This document shows, piece by piece, positions 46,401 to 51,719 of a DNA stretch of 64,000 bases. Both the position numbers and the translations under genes were made by a program. This stretch comes from Limisphaera sp049537155 (lineage in GTDB: Bacteria > Verrucomicrobiota > Verrucomicrobiia > Limisphaerales > Limisphaeraceae). Where the stretch lies: positions 310,001 through 374,000 of the forward strand of contig NZ_JBMVQZ010000002.1 of assembly GCF_049537155.1 (NCBI RefSeq). Reading direction: 5' to 3'. The notes beneath the pieces were generated by a model. The model saw only the letters and a list, made by a program, of their open reading frames with translations, was not told the origin of the DNA and ran no database searches. Each line of letters opens with the position of its first letter. Positions within the stretch are counted from its first letter, which is position 1.

Positions 46401-46973
46401 GACGACCTGCTGGAGGGCAACGCCCTCGACAACTACATCAGCGGCGGCCGGGGGGATGACCAGATCCTCGGCGGCGCCGGCAACGACACCGTGTTCGAAA
46501 TCCGCGATGCCGACATGGTGCTGACCGATACGAACCTGCAAATCGGCTTCGAGCTGGATGATTTGCAGAGCATCGAACGGGCGTTCCTCCAGGGTGGCGA
46601 CCGTGGGAACGTTTTGGACGCCACAAACTTTACGGGTAGCGCATGGTTGTACGGGTTGGGTGGCAACGACGTGCTGTACGGCGGTAGCGGTGACGACATC
46701 CTGTCCGGCGGCGACGGCGATGACGTCCTGCGGGGCAACGGTGGCGACGACACCCTGCTCGGTGGCCGCGGCAACGACATCTACATCTTCGATCTGAGCT
46801 TCGACCAGGGGACCGACACGGTGACCGAATCCCCGGGTGAAGGTTACGCCGACATGTTGTTGGGGATCGGACTCAGCGGCCTGGTGGTGAACCTGCATAC
46901 CACCCTGCCGCAAAACTTCCCCAACCTTGTTTTGATCCTCAGCGTGGCTTCCACGGTGGAGTACTCCTTCTGA
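28458..46973 (+). CDS. Giant LEPR-XLL/RTX/Calx-beta secreted protein
   Basis: This is a 6171-residue protein filling nearly 30% of the window. It has no signal peptide; instead it opens with the LEPR-XLL motif (LEALEPRILLSADAL, LEPRILL at residues 15-21) typical of giant bacterial surface/secreted proteins. In order: low-complexity acidic region (to ~230); autotransporter-like GNGVIRPGNSPGH (~270-283); about six tandem ~118-residue beta modules (~675-1440); long beta-rich region with EF-hand-like stretches such as DQDGDPDTGP and DPNGDGR (1500-3370); RTX calcium repeats (GGAGNDTL type, ~3376-3660); SdrD-B-like domain (FYDLNQNGVRDPDETGFGGV, ~3678-3795); five Calx-beta domains (~3798-4430); two more SdrD-B-like domains; another Calx-beta-like unit; and a large RTX array (~4915-6120). 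Absence of a Sec signal plus RTX repeats suggests type I secretion, but no transporter is in the window. Adhesion or matrix formation is inferred. Start: GTG at 28458. Confidence 0.93.
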   Translation: MNGPDPRREFELEALEPRILLSADALGLSGLRWPGMAAEPFPADPLAKSSDVPQSEAVVRSPVSYAPSAELFEEASGDSSEASAGQALGQSDTDFMPGRDQLAGAEDVVSGGDSAGAADDGFGGLGSAVWVTLAGVESAGSARTESVVDGFTGVAGPGTEEPGADPVGGVPEVVSADAVVAVEPDEVTKGVAAAVELEDGEGGGVDAALSPLAAQLVETLRAANGPPIGEEGIHLNPDEVWDLGGGTLYLQEGQVLSGNGTILGAVAGNGVIRPGNSPGHIVVSTFQPGPDAVTEIEIQGLTQGTAYDWIEVTGSAVLDGTLRILFDPQGGYTPSLGDTFTVITWPSGGRTGEFARWLGTASIPGQPDWALVPTYTATGLQLQIVATPTLVSGADTVILNAIDKLGSVADALDAFGSFAQNLPLIGSDLGNLANMGTGLVNGLKNRLQSVLNALPSAATVTRTVESWDGTTFGGLTFRVRGVLAHFGSSSSDPMWWDLDLELEPGSVNLALQNVTGGVFGAVFSGAAPTVTVQSSIVLDLSVGREAAGLILEVDEIGARASVNVTGLSGYGFHFSLPTGSAGLSGSGGSVLMDAFVRAEPDASVLTGGRITAGTLGQLASGGIAVGDAFNFSKGGTLDAQFPLSGWLTFAGFSLTGSYRVRVESSDVFAEPPRLSLDVNSTLVVMGQTLNGSFTFEDTGTETILKATGVNFQLGTGGNRVLSVQNGSGTFVLLDTGLAGVLTLDFDLGPAIPGLGMSVTGLTLSLNTSAGAVPTVGGETVNLPAGPYFRVSGAGTLTLAQPQASLNGSFLFEPRDVDGVPGDEVAVAVSGLDFVFTDGTDPLLEVSEGTGALVFLSNGLVGSLSAQVSVAVPVLSLGGTFDVSLNTTGTAFNQTFIVGGRSVTVNVAAGPLLRVSGVGATLTVQGIGVNGDFAFERRQTTTGGEWVVTVAASNLSLQFGGVAPNLLVVSNGTGAFILTAQGLAGTASAAVTLTVPGVTLSGSFSVEINDAGVAVNETVTVGGSPVTVNLPAGPYLRVGGTGVTLGVFGASLTGNFAFEQKTSDSGDRLILVTASQVSFTFGTGLLTASNGSGFFMITDAGVAGQGQITVAVAAFGNTFSHTFDWSFNTTASSFEQTVGNPTSLNLPAGPFQRLDSGPVPVNIQVQVGSYTQTLQGRFVLGLVPGSTPYVTVAASNVTATLGAGPVSLTVSGGSGAFVIHSTGLAGEVKVTTAGLSGAGALTLTAQNLRLRINNTGGDVGVPDPVVVPVSSVPAEDVSIQFQGSYYHDFLGVSGTAQLGGLAGAVVLGGDFTFERAVVGGSPVIKLGASDLHFALKAGSFTVVSFDQGQGAFLITGGGIAGEADLQFETGVVGLSGAIALQVNTTGAAVNTTVTVAGGPRTLNLPALLGLQVRVQGNLHVGSFALPFDLIVRVSGGTVEFRDASNQLLVSVDSAGNITLGPPLASLANFDFARANPLEWVTLLRQLWQWLDSFQNSSLFDITLPFTDGVKLGEVLNWTQLYTDVLYKFMVSVELQSRSVFETTVHSGPLSGAQLKIRLNDGPVQTLTVTDTVGNPNSRTGTELVQLLNNAINAAGLAGSLVARINKNKQVVIALREGEIARNTTLVLVDADAQAASLGFGPGDGNTGTVDQSAVLVERFGTEDFFPAIADVLNDGQLDGDGGVLYDPMRRMYTYTVNKSATYNTNDLFGTGTVPFRFDTALGPIGGASVTGALQFQVTVGFQFTLGFDLGAADVPRVFFGNGVPVPVHGRLTADAHFGIYLNDAEPNPLGTFGQLFPITLTAAQTADNNSVSDLAADLNAVLAGVPYGSGTLGDVLVAQPAGGTVVLSARAEQLGIVNRIVMIAPRQDPLTTELGFGDEILDLDNDPGTTTDQVSMTVAVSPMRGLFIEDASLQASVDIGTVAPGIQGTLRLGFVEIQTTGGAFGTRAYDGVTPAPITASLSLENQTTGETRFYISELFQNTSSDRIANLVPAFQFHGSFLARLDNISVTGLGFSLPLTNPEISVWIPDITHLDYNPDPYDPATNPHGIFVTYPSLGSLENLTQLNFGTIVRALQAVADNLSSLSAFSFLDEPLPFVDLSVHDMLDYAGQIAQWLEGLSAAGSQQTLQNTLAQLKQQLDTLFNLDPGILTISLDENGVPAGSLVTSGGSPSQPSSLLINYNGDNNAFRITANTNGAALNGTVVRILGDSTIQDATARAAWDAGQKLLTIRIQPGRTTASAIVSAINALSSPWNAALAPPDNPASGNDGTGTISTAALRFSLQFSTAYSDLLPFNLDLQDLLRHVAGDNPTLRSFLELATTLVQIKGEGQLAVSASAQLQLDFGFDITDPLRPRPFLADTTGATVLARVAGTEIELEASLGAVFGIFIKDGTVTLDQDGDPDTGPTQGDRGAVFRLGLQDPNGDGRLYFDEDWLNGEVVDLQLEGGVSARLPVFAPLESTPLGGNADVNGDGYPDNHLVVEIPDLVRLFIEEAVSTRASGAGKVVRFAGLHNDLLIQSNGTITNYRIVFLDTLSGDTASASYNPSTKTLTVQIDLGTTRAVTALSAIQSAAGAGGAFGSSALTADDDGDPQTTGNDGTGVLENVFLVTPDFGALFDGLELCDVIANSLDEILAGLDRFLGLIEDGLNTVVYNTELPLIGDGLKGAADFIGGFRNGLLRELRAEIEAAGGNGLTAVENAIKKALWNSLGPGGLNLLVDAATGDPLDPSAGFSQLDVVLDCETGLVVNIRLAREIALLDTTQNPIDFNIGIPGFGLAVDGNVVLSLGFDWKFGFGVDLTNGFYFDTSAPATDPELMIYFRAEIPGLHASGQLFFLQLDVMDDADQPSYFDGSFRVDLKDPNRDGKLTMAELFSSGTQFGDVLHAVLGATAWVNLDLIASFGGNTAFPRVLADFTLSWTANTDQGVTKPVIDFTNIRLDLGTFVSDFLGPILKEIRKVTEPVQPLIDIVTMRLPVLSDLAGRKITMLDLAARFGYLEPSTVDFIEGVLQVVDLINSLDSLGEGTILIPFGSFRLNEGPDGRRTQIQPLEALASRTLQDIAAAAQAATGPGASSSYTSAVSGFVSDVGSLDNFSIPVFKNPTELFNLFIGEPVRLVEWRMPTFKFMFTYTQSFSIYGPLFARFGGTIGADINIGFGYDTFGIQKFISSEDKNFLDILDGFYVLDFDASGHEQPEVRLYGELFAGAEINLVVAKAGVQGGLGFEVTFDLNDINDDGRVRVSEIVANAQQDPRCIFDIEGRIYVFLEAFLKVDLFFFSIDKTWRFAEITLFSFEITCPEPVLAEFSGTDLILNIGSRADRRQEIDTTDGSETFIVRHVGGSAGAETVEVQWGNWKQTFENVGRVIVEDAGQGDDYLDFRGVLSTVEVHGGAGKDTIYLGDGPNSRAWGDDGDDLIVASNASGVTGVILYGGAGNDTLTAGASAIVIYGGPGHDLITGSPEADELHGDDGSGTAADGNDVIRAGAGDDILRGGRGNDELYGEEGNDWIRGDDGNDRLYGSTGHDVLEGAAGDDRLYGSAGNDILLGGAGSDWANGHGGVDLLIGDDDPATPLTINGLAITPANLAAIRAALAAIPTAGLTVRNLPGAQNTAKGNDILIGGGNVDMIFGGPGDDTLYGGNFMNQGETTVIEEDHNDFIEGGPGNDSIFGDDSMGRTGDRDTGIAIQSAIFYDLNQNGVRDPDETGFGGVTVTLYRNDGLLIGSVKTDVDGSFKFTGLDPDRYYLTFSAVPGLNWIAQFGGGAADAEESGLDSDVYPTGPLAGRTPDFQLTFDETERNIAAGYEGPSRLSVEDVSVLEGNDGQTLVSMRVTLSGPQRVPVSVRYATADGNDADPYRNAMVAAGDYLAATGILTFAPGQTSRTLTFVVLGDRVYEEHQQFRVLFFDASPEIVIPPSAAVALVTILNDDPIPVIHAGDYVPPSTLLPDGSRIYLVPEDTTAEFVITLSNPSERVIQVRYLVDSAWDCGCDPNPAKPFPLYADGDYVQPAPGTLVFNPGETAKRVTVQLRQDTLDEYDESFYLELFAPEYARIGDARGYGIIPDDDAPVSVSIHESGDPTSFFTSVFEGDHGYQLVPVEISLSAPSGKEVTVTYATSPGTAVEAVYSGDPTEAADYLAHPYEGVPEDQQVLVFAPGETSKTVFIKVFGDFRDEPDEFFFVNLLSADNAELAADPLSQSNHFVIEIVDDDGGAPVDAGPWSVYFGEDTFVVREPQSGTAYAWITLHRTPGSSQPVAVFYTVNGTATAGSDYTPVQRHVVYFPGNATTRLVAVPIHADGVTEGDETVQLFLRNPTGGPVRAGPDSAILIIRDADLPLVSVKPGTVVTEGTGAGTTTATFTIQLSAPAPAGGVSVDWATVNGTARAGQDFTAAAGTAFIPAGSLTTTVNVSVIRDAVPELTERFGLRLSNPVRAVLHPQQFVGSATIHDDDLYTVEGRVFYDANGNGFLDIGEAGIANVSVEITWVQNGANQVATVVTDDNGLYSQAVTLGPVSVRVDGSTVKSPWQKGFGPYLLMGWSGTWTNTTNNENQSEQFEGITGLSPFTPVGYTNSFTLSAGGTSRDVGRGGTDDTLFGGPGNDSIDAGGGDDHVVGGHWQTATDTNMPVNRLVYDAEVVVVTSATDLVAEYGLPAGSTLHPIYDDGPVFSVVPQLFPGRIGGQIWRDLNLNHQQNAGDPLFTQGVLVTLLDAAGNPVNALFTTTGNYEFTNLYIDSDPAKPSRYVVEFTLPDGFTFVDPNVGDANPATDFSLIDSDAEFVNRTRVIELNVTNPLKVSIDAGVVPAGVYAELGNVHFSRGTYSVSEVQPGYVEITVIRGVATHPAVVVARTFDGTGPNGAVSAPVSSRNYTATTAVLVFDVGETLKTFRIPVHNRNLDFTEFRYFTLSLHDATGRPYDTATVYIVGEGNPTVTDDDFILGGVDWDIILGDSGNIPGYAVTAEWADMNQPAKLGNLQRFGGPGHDVIRAGIGADFVDGQLGNDRLAGEDGVDIVLGGLGDDRIEVGQGDDQIRGDHGDDTVVSRRPVPGIVLTSTSLTHQQWQAGSLVTLNVHTLHDTFEKAELYGDAQDNRFDLNGWSRTAFIDGSGGRDTLLVTHDTDMVLKDASPLEHLLWTVLLGFPKDAALALPTGATYHLASLEDVTLQGGPSANVLDATAYSRPVTFVATPGGDTYLGGPAADVFRFIVDQPLGVITLRGNGGADTLDFSGTADGVTVDLAILGTAQTVHADLDLLLQDEIENAIGGDGDDILRGNSLDNLLQGGPGNDWLEGRAGHETYVFDTDLAWGDETVVEQIADPGVDTLDFSGTTTRSIHLNMGLLGVFQVVNDNLRLRLVGEGIEVVRGGALDDVIRGNGNDNWLVGGPGDDLLDGKGGNDRLDGGSGNDTLLGGAGVDRIVESANTDFSLTDWELRRGTGEVDTLDSIEIAHLSGGPGNNTFTLTGWTGQGSILGQGGWDTVVWAANADFVVTDTALAVTVATGPMVLNSIEQARLTGGEGPNLLDASGFSGRAFLTGGLGNDVLIGGSGADVLQGGPGHDILTGGRGNDILDGGTGVNRVIEDLSAAAWPVEFVARNDLLFITQRDPSPTPTDDTVYEVDFLAGIQELELTGSAQNDSFDVSGWTAGSLNLAGGGGAQDTLRLQLPVPHVPAPTGATVTLTNTQLSFTGAGGTIALSSIERAVLTGTDRDEVFDVTQFTGTAWVHAGGGDDLVLDGPGPNWYEGGPGDDRFVFFPDGAVWADLNVVVGGPGTDALDLSAFSTGVTVDLGLLGTIQTAVAGELQFFLPDEDLENLVGGSGNDTLRGNGLDNILTGGPGQDNLDGAGGRDTVRESADADFVLTDVALTVGAVSDTLANIEIAHLIGGAGDNTLDASGFSGTAILEGGDGNDLLVGGSGRDILVGGAGNDTLRGGAGHDIYRFDVDLVLGHDTVDEAPGNGTDMLDFSETSGVGVTVRLGVSSVQTVAAGRLQLTLVHGDGIEYLRGGDGDDLLEGNALDNYISGGRGDDQILGGAGNDTVFEIRDADMVLTDTNLQIGFELDDLQSIERAFLQGGDRGNVLDATNFTGSAWLYGLGGNDVLYGGSGDDILSGGDGDDVLRGNGGDDTLLGGRGNDIYIFDLSFDQGTDTVTESPGEGYADMLLGIGLSGLVVNLHTTLPQNFPNLVLILSVASTVEYSF
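30480..32780 (+). repeat. Tandem ~118-residue module array inside the giant gene
   Basis: About six consecutive units share two markers: an NLPAGPYLRV-like strand followed by a GSF/GNFAFE strand, then (V)SNGSG-F-F-I-T-x-x-GLAG. Examples of the second marker are SVQNGSGTFVLLDTGLAG, VVSNGTGAFILTAQGLAG and VSGGSGAFVIHSTGLAG. Unit length is about 350 bases. Boundaries are approximate. The copies are clearly homologous but well diverged. Confidence 0.75.
38584..39450 (+). repeat. First RTX (haemolysin-type calcium-binding) repeat block
   Basis: Nonapeptides of the GGxGxDxUx type (GGAGNDTL, GGRGNDELY, GAAGDDRLY, GSAGNDILL) run in series and would form calcium-loaded beta-rolls once outside the cell. 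A spacer of Ala-rich sequence (AAIRAALAAIPTAG) interrupts the block. Confidence 0.85.
39840..41760 (+). repeat. Calx-beta domain array inside the giant gene
   Basis: Five units of roughly 120-130 residues each begin with a strand ending in a glutamate-rich turn (SVEDVSVLEGNDG, VSVKPGTVVTEG) and continue with VSVRYATADG- or VDWATVNGTA-type strands, FAPGQTSRTLTF or YFPGNATT, and a closing IxDDD (ILNDDP, IPDDDAP, IVDDDGG, IHDDDL). This is the Calx-beta pattern, a calcium-binding extracellular module. Confidence 0.8.
43330..46850 (+). repeat. Second, large RTX repeat block at the C-terminal end
   Basis: RTX nonapeptides (GGSGNDTLLGG, GGRGNDILDGG, GGAGNDTLRGG) alternate with larger ~130-residue units in which TVDLGLLGTIQTV-like or ESADADFVLTDVALTVG-like segments recur. 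The repeating larger unit suggests amplification by duplication of beta-roll plus linker. Confidence 0.82.
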
Positions 46974-46981
46974 TACAGGCC

Positions 46982-49900
46982 ATGAGATCCCTGATTCCCA
47001 TTCGAAACCTGCATGCGCGTCCCACGGCACCGGGACGCGGCCGGGAACCGGCGAACCCCGGCGGACATGCCTCCTCGCTCTTCTCGCCTTCGTCGAAACC
47101 CGGCCGGTTTTCGATGCGGTTGCCCGTTTTGCTGGCGCTGATGTTTGGCGTTTCGGTCGGCGATCTGCGTGCGCAGAGGGCCGATTTCGGCGATGCTCCC
47201 GAGCCGTATCCGACCATGCTCGAAGCCGGCGGCGCGTGGCACCCGCCGGGGGGACCGCGGCTCGGCCAGTGGGTGGACGTCGAATCGGACGGTCAGCCGG
47301 ATCCCAACGCGGTGGGCGACGATCAGAATCCGGTGGGCGCCAGCGACGACGAGGATGGGGTGGTGTTTTTGACGCCGCTTGTGCCGGGCCGGGCGGCCGC
47401 GGTGGAGATCGTCATTGGCGGCAGCGATTTCCAAACGGCGTTCGTGGATGCGTGGGTGGACTTCGCCCGGGACGGCGTTTGGGACGACCAGGCCGATCAC
47501 ATCATCGCCGGCATTCAGGTGGGACCGGGAACGCACGTGGTGGACTTCGCGGTCCCCCGGGATGCGGTGCCCGGCGTCACGTTCGCACGATTCCGTGTCA
47601 GCACGGTCCGTGTCGGAATCCCCTTCCAGAAGGCGGCCGACGGCGAGGTGGAGGATTACGAGGTGTCGATCGGCGGCGGGTCCGCCGACTATGGAGATGC
47701 CCCATCCCCGTATCCCACGCTCGAACGCGACGGCGGCGCCAGTCACGTCCCCGGCGGACCCAGGCTCGGCCTGCAGGAAGACACGGAGGCAGACGGTCAA
47801 CCCGATGCGGATGCACTGGGTGACGACAGGAATCCGCCCGGGAGCGATGACGAAGATGGCGTCACATTTCTTTCGCCCATCGTTCCCGGCACCACCGCCA
47901 CCGTGGAGGTGCGGGTTTCGGGCAACTTCGAGATCGCTTTCCTGGATGCCTGGATCGACTTCGGCGCCGATGGAAGCTGGGCCGAGTCCGGCGACCAGAT
48001 CTTCAGGGCCAAGCCGGTCTCCGCGGGGACAAATCTGCTCTCCTTCACCGTGCCGTTCGAGCTTCGTCCGGGTGATACCTTTGCCCGTTTCCGTATCAGT
48101 ACGGTCCGGCAGGGACTCGGGCCGAAGGGCCCGGCCGAGGACGGCGAGGTGGAAGATTACCGCGTGACCTTGAGTGCGTCGGACCTCGATTTCGGGGACG
48201 CACCCGGCAGGTACCCCACGATGCTGAACGCCGATGGGGCGCGTCACCGCATCTCGCCCGGATTCCATTTGGGCGCTCGAATCGACACCGAGAGGGACGG
48301 GCAACCGGATGCCAGTGCCACCGGCGATGACTTGAATCCGCCCGGGGCAGCCGACGACGAAGACGGGGTGTTCTTCCTGACCCCCATCTCACCCGGCCAG
48401 ACGGCCCGGGTTCTGGTCATCCTTACAGCGCCCCTGAACCCCAATGGGGGACCGGGGTTCGGCGTGCTGAATGCCTGGTTGGACTTCAATCGGAACGAGT
48501 CCTGGGCGGACGCCGGGGAGCAGATCTTCACCAACCGGGTCATTCAGGGGGGCAGCAACATCCTGACTTTTGCCGTGCCCGCCAGTGCCGTGCCGGGAAC
48601 CACCTTCGCCCGGTTCCGCCTCGACCAGGAAGGAGGATTGAGCTTCCGCGGGTTTGCCGCCGCGGGCGAGGTGGAGGACTACCAGGTCAACATTCAACAG
48701 CAGTTGGATTTCGGCGATGCCCCGCCGCCCTATCCCACCCTGCTCAGGGACGACGGTGCGCGGCATTTCGTGGTGCCGGAGACTTACCTGGGGTTCAGCG
48801 TGGACGTCGAGGGCGACGGCCAACCGAACGCCGCAGCCAACGGGGACGATCTCAACCCCACGACCAGTCCGGATGACGAGGACGGCGTGTTCTTTGCCTC
48901 ACCGCTGGTGCCGGGTCGCACCGCCACCGTGGAGGTGCGGGCCTCCCGCAGCGGCCGTCTCTATGCCTGGATGGATTTCAATCAGAACGGTTCCTGGGCC
49001 GACCCGGGCGAACAGATCTTCGCCGGCCAACTGCTGAACAGCGGGATCAACACCCTCTCCTTTGAGGTGCCGGAAACGGCCGCGGTGGGCGCCGTGTACT
49101 CCCGCTGGCGGTTTACCGTCCAGGGACCGGACCTCGGCTTCGTGGGGCCCGCTCCGGATGGGGAGGTGGAGGATCACGTGGCGCGCATCATCCCGGACCG
49201 GGAACGTTGCGATCTCGGTTGTGAGGGGCGCGAGTTCTGGTTGACGTTTCCCGGGAACTACGCCCCGGACCCCACCAATCCGCCTCAACCGGAGCTTTGC
49301 ATTCAGGGACCGGCGGGCACGGTCGGCACCGTCACGATCGCCGCACTTGGTTTCTCCACCAATTTCATCATCCCGGCCGGCTTCACCGCCCGGGTGCCGC
49401 TACCTCCGCTGGCCGACCTGGGCGATTTCAATGACGTGGTTCTGCCGGGTCGGGCCGTGCATGTGAAAGCCTCGCGGGACGTGCGCGTGGTTGCGTTCAA
49501 CCGTGTGCGGTACACCAGCGACAGTTATCAGGCCTTTCATGCCAGCACCCTGGGCACCGAATACCGTGTGCTGGCCTGGCCGAACCTCCACACCGCTGTG
49601 CCGCCGCTCAACGGCAGCCAGTTCGCCATCGTGGGCACGGAAAGCAATACGGTGGTTACCATCGTGCCCTCCGCCACCTCGGCCATCAAACCGCCGGGCG
49701 CGGCCTATACGGTCGTGCTCCAGCCCGGAGACGTCTACCAGCTCCGGGACACCAACGATGCACCGGCCGATCTGACCGGCACGCTCATCAAGGCCACCCG
49801 GCCGGTGGCGGTGTTTGCCGGCCACACTTGCGCCAACGTGCCCACGACCAATCAGTGGTACTGTGACACGCTGGTCGAACAGTTGCTTCCCGTGAACACC

Positions 49901-51133
49901 TGGGGCGGTGAATACTATCTGGCGCCCCTGGCCACACGCGGCAACGGCGGTCCGTACCGTGTGCTGGCGGCCTACGACGGCACCAGCGTCGCAGTGAACG
50001 GCACCACGGTCACCACCCTCAACGCGGGGCAGGCTTTCCTCGGCCTGGCCACCGGCCCTGTCCGAATCACCGCCTCCCGGCCGGTCCTGGTGGCGCATTA
50101 TGCGGCCAGTTCGGACTGGGATGCCAATGCCCAATCGGACCCGTTCATGGCGCTGGTGCAGTCGCCGCGGCATTTCTCGACTGCGTACATCGTTTGCACG
50201 CCCACCAACGGGTTCTCGGCCCACTATGTGCAGGTGGTGACGCCGATCTCGGTGACCAACAGTGTCCTTCTGGACGGCGTGGCCATCAACCCGGCGCTGT
50301 TCCAGCCCGTTCCCGGCAGCTCCTATGCCGTGGCCAACGTGGCCGTGAGCGCCGGCGCGCACATCCTGACGGCAGGCGCGCCGTTCGGGATCCTCACCTA
50401 CGGTTGGGGCCTGTACGATTCCTACGGGCACGCGGGCTGTTTCCACTTCGGAGACGTGGCACCGCCCGCGGTGGTGCCGGCCCTCACGCATGTCACACTG
50501 GACGTTACTCAGAACCCACAGCAGCCCGGCACGGCGTTTGTGCCCGACCTGCGCACGCTGACCACCGTGGAGGACAACTGCTCGCTGGAACTGCCCCGAC
50601 CCCAGCAGGTGCCCGTGCCCGCCACCGCCGTTCCGCCCGGGATTTACGCTGTGGAACTCTCCGTGGTGGACGAAAACGGGAACATCGGCACGACCAACGT
50701 GATCCTGACCGTGGTGGATCCCTCGCCGGTGACCATCGAATGCCCGGCCGACCTGGTCGTGCCCTGCGATACGCCCGAGGGCGCCCACGTCCAGTTCAGC
50801 GTGCGCGCGCACACGCTCTATGAAACCAACGTGGCGGTGGTCTCCGTGCCGCCGTCGGGCAGCCTCTTCCCCGTGGGCACGACCGTGGTGACCAATGTTG
50901 CGACCAGCCTGGCCGGTAACACGGCCACCTGCACCTTCCGTGTCACGGTGGTTTGTGAGCGCAGGATCACGCTGGAACGGGGCCCGAACGGGCTGACGCT
51001 GAGATGGACGGGTGGGGGCGTGCTGGAGCAGGCGCCTGCGGTCACGGGTCCATGGCAGCCGGTGGCCAACGCCACCAGTCCGTACACCGTGCGTCCCACA
51101 AACCAGCGTCTGTTCTTCCGCGTCCGATACTGA
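46982..51133 (+). CDS. Secreted protein with four GEVED repeats, IgGFc-binding-like and HYR-like domains
   Basis: This is a 1383-residue protein. Four tandem units of about 165 residues each start DFGDAP-x-(P/R)-YPT, contain DDEDGV and end in DGEVEDY or a variant (AAGEVEDY, DGEVEDH); this is the GEVED module of large extracellular proteins. Then comes an IgGFc-binding-like region (GREFWLTFPGNYAPD to FGILTYGWGLYDSYGHAGCF, about residues 750-1155), an HYR-like domain (VTIECPADLVVPCDTPEGA) and a C-terminal module ending RLFFRVRY. The signal peptide is MRLPVLLALMFGVSVGDLRA; its Met (47114) may be the true start, because the ATG at 46982 adds 44 residues without a ribosome binding site. It is listed from 46982 since that codon lies 8 bases after the giant gene's stop and would couple the two. 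Adhesion or binding to host or particle surfaces is inferred. Confidence 0.85.
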   Translation: MRSLIPIRNLHARPTAPGRGREPANPGGHASSLFSPSSKPGRFSMRLPVLLALMFGVSVGDLRAQRADFGDAPEPYPTMLEAGGAWHPPGGPRLGQWVDVESDGQPDPNAVGDDQNPVGASDDEDGVVFLTPLVPGRAAAVEIVIGGSDFQTAFVDAWVDFARDGVWDDQADHIIAGIQVGPGTHVVDFAVPRDAVPGVTFARFRVSTVRVGIPFQKAADGEVEDYEVSIGGGSADYGDAPSPYPTLERDGGASHVPGGPRLGLQEDTEADGQPDADALGDDRNPPGSDDEDGVTFLSPIVPGTTATVEVRVSGNFEIAFLDAWIDFGADGSWAESGDQIFRAKPVSAGTNLLSFTVPFELRPGDTFARFRISTVRQGLGPKGPAEDGEVEDYRVTLSASDLDFGDAPGRYPTMLNADGARHRISPGFHLGARIDTERDGQPDASATGDDLNPPGAADDEDGVFFLTPISPGQTARVLVILTAPLNPNGGPGFGVLNAWLDFNRNESWADAGEQIFTNRVIQGGSNILTFAVPASAVPGTTFARFRLDQEGGLSFRGFAAAGEVEDYQVNIQQQLDFGDAPPPYPTLLRDDGARHFVVPETYLGFSVDVEGDGQPNAAANGDDLNPTTSPDDEDGVFFASPLVPGRTATVEVRASRSGRLYAWMDFNQNGSWADPGEQIFAGQLLNSGINTLSFEVPETAAVGAVYSRWRFTVQGPDLGFVGPAPDGEVEDHVARIIPDRERCDLGCEGREFWLTFPGNYAPDPTNPPQPELCIQGPAGTVGTVTIAALGFSTNFIIPAGFTARVPLPPLADLGDFNDVVLPGRAVHVKASRDVRVVAFNRVRYTSDSYQAFHASTLGTEYRVLAWPNLHTAVPPLNGSQFAIVGTESNTVVTIVPSATSAIKPPGAAYTVVLQPGDVYQLRDTNDAPADLTGTLIKATRPVAVFAGHTCANVPTTNQWYCDTLVEQLLPVNTWGGEYYLAPLATRGNGGPYRVLAAYDGTSVAVNGTTVTTLNAGQAFLGLATGPVRITASRPVLVAHYAASSDWDANAQSDPFMALVQSPRHFSTAYIVCTPTNGFSAHYVQVVTPISVTNSVLLDGVAINPALFQPVPGSSYAVANVAVSAGAHILTAGAPFGILTYGWGLYDSYGHAGCFHFGDVAPPAVVPALTHVTLDVTQNPQQPGTAFVPDLRTLTTVEDNCSLELPRPQQVPVPATAVPPGIYAVELSVVDENGNIGTTNVILTVVDPSPVTIECPADLVVPCDTPEGAHVQFSVRAHTLYETNVAVVSVPPSGSLFPVGTTVVTNVATSLAGNTATCTFRVTVVCERRITLERGPNGLTLRWTGGGVLEQAPAVTGPWQPVANATSPYTVRPTNQRLFFRVRY

Positions 51134-51719
51134 CCTGCCGATGCCGTCCGATGGGACGGAGGCTCGCGGCCGGAAACTCAGGGTTGGTGTGGTTGCAGAT
51201 TTCAGGCCGGGGCGGCTTGTGCCCGGGGCGACCGGCTTGGTGTCCGCCTGGGCAATGGCGCATCCCGGCGGCGTGTGCCGGACGCGCTGCTCATCCCGTG
51301 ACCGTGAACTCCGCGCAGGGCCGTACGGACGTTGCACCGACCCCGAACCATCCAGACCTCGCTTGGCGCATGCAAGGGACGGGCGCGGCAACACCCGGGC
51401 TGATCGCGCGCTGTCTCGGGTGACTTTTGAATGGGAAGCGCCCCTGCCGACTCTTTTTGCGCCCGGCAACCGCCGGGTGGACAAGCCCCGCTGGACCGGT
51501 TTCTTGCGGGACCACACGGACCTGCGAGGTTCCCGGGGCGGAGCCTGCGATTGGCATGACGACGGGTGGACCGGGTGTTTCGGCGCCGTCGGGCGGGCTT
51601 TCAGGAGGCAGGGGACGGTTCCGGGCCCGGGGATTTCAACCCGGCCTTTGCACGGGCGGCCCCCTTGCGAGCGTGGACGTTGCCAGCACAAGGTTGCTGT
51701 GGTTAGCTCCGTGGGTTGC
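51134..51719. other. Gap between the GEVED gene and rsgA
   Basis: 586 bases with no gene I can support; the open frame that leads into rsgA has no family resemblance. A hairpin CCGTCC-GATG-GGACGG (51144-51159) lies 11 bases after the GEVED stop, without a T-run, so it is at best a weak terminator. No copy of the inverted-arm repeat is present here. Confidence 0.5.

Noticed and set aside
44148..47030. 960-residue minus-strand open frame over the RTX array
   Set aside because: Strings such as VVAGAA and VIA repeat because they are the antisense of GGxGxD codons; not a gene.
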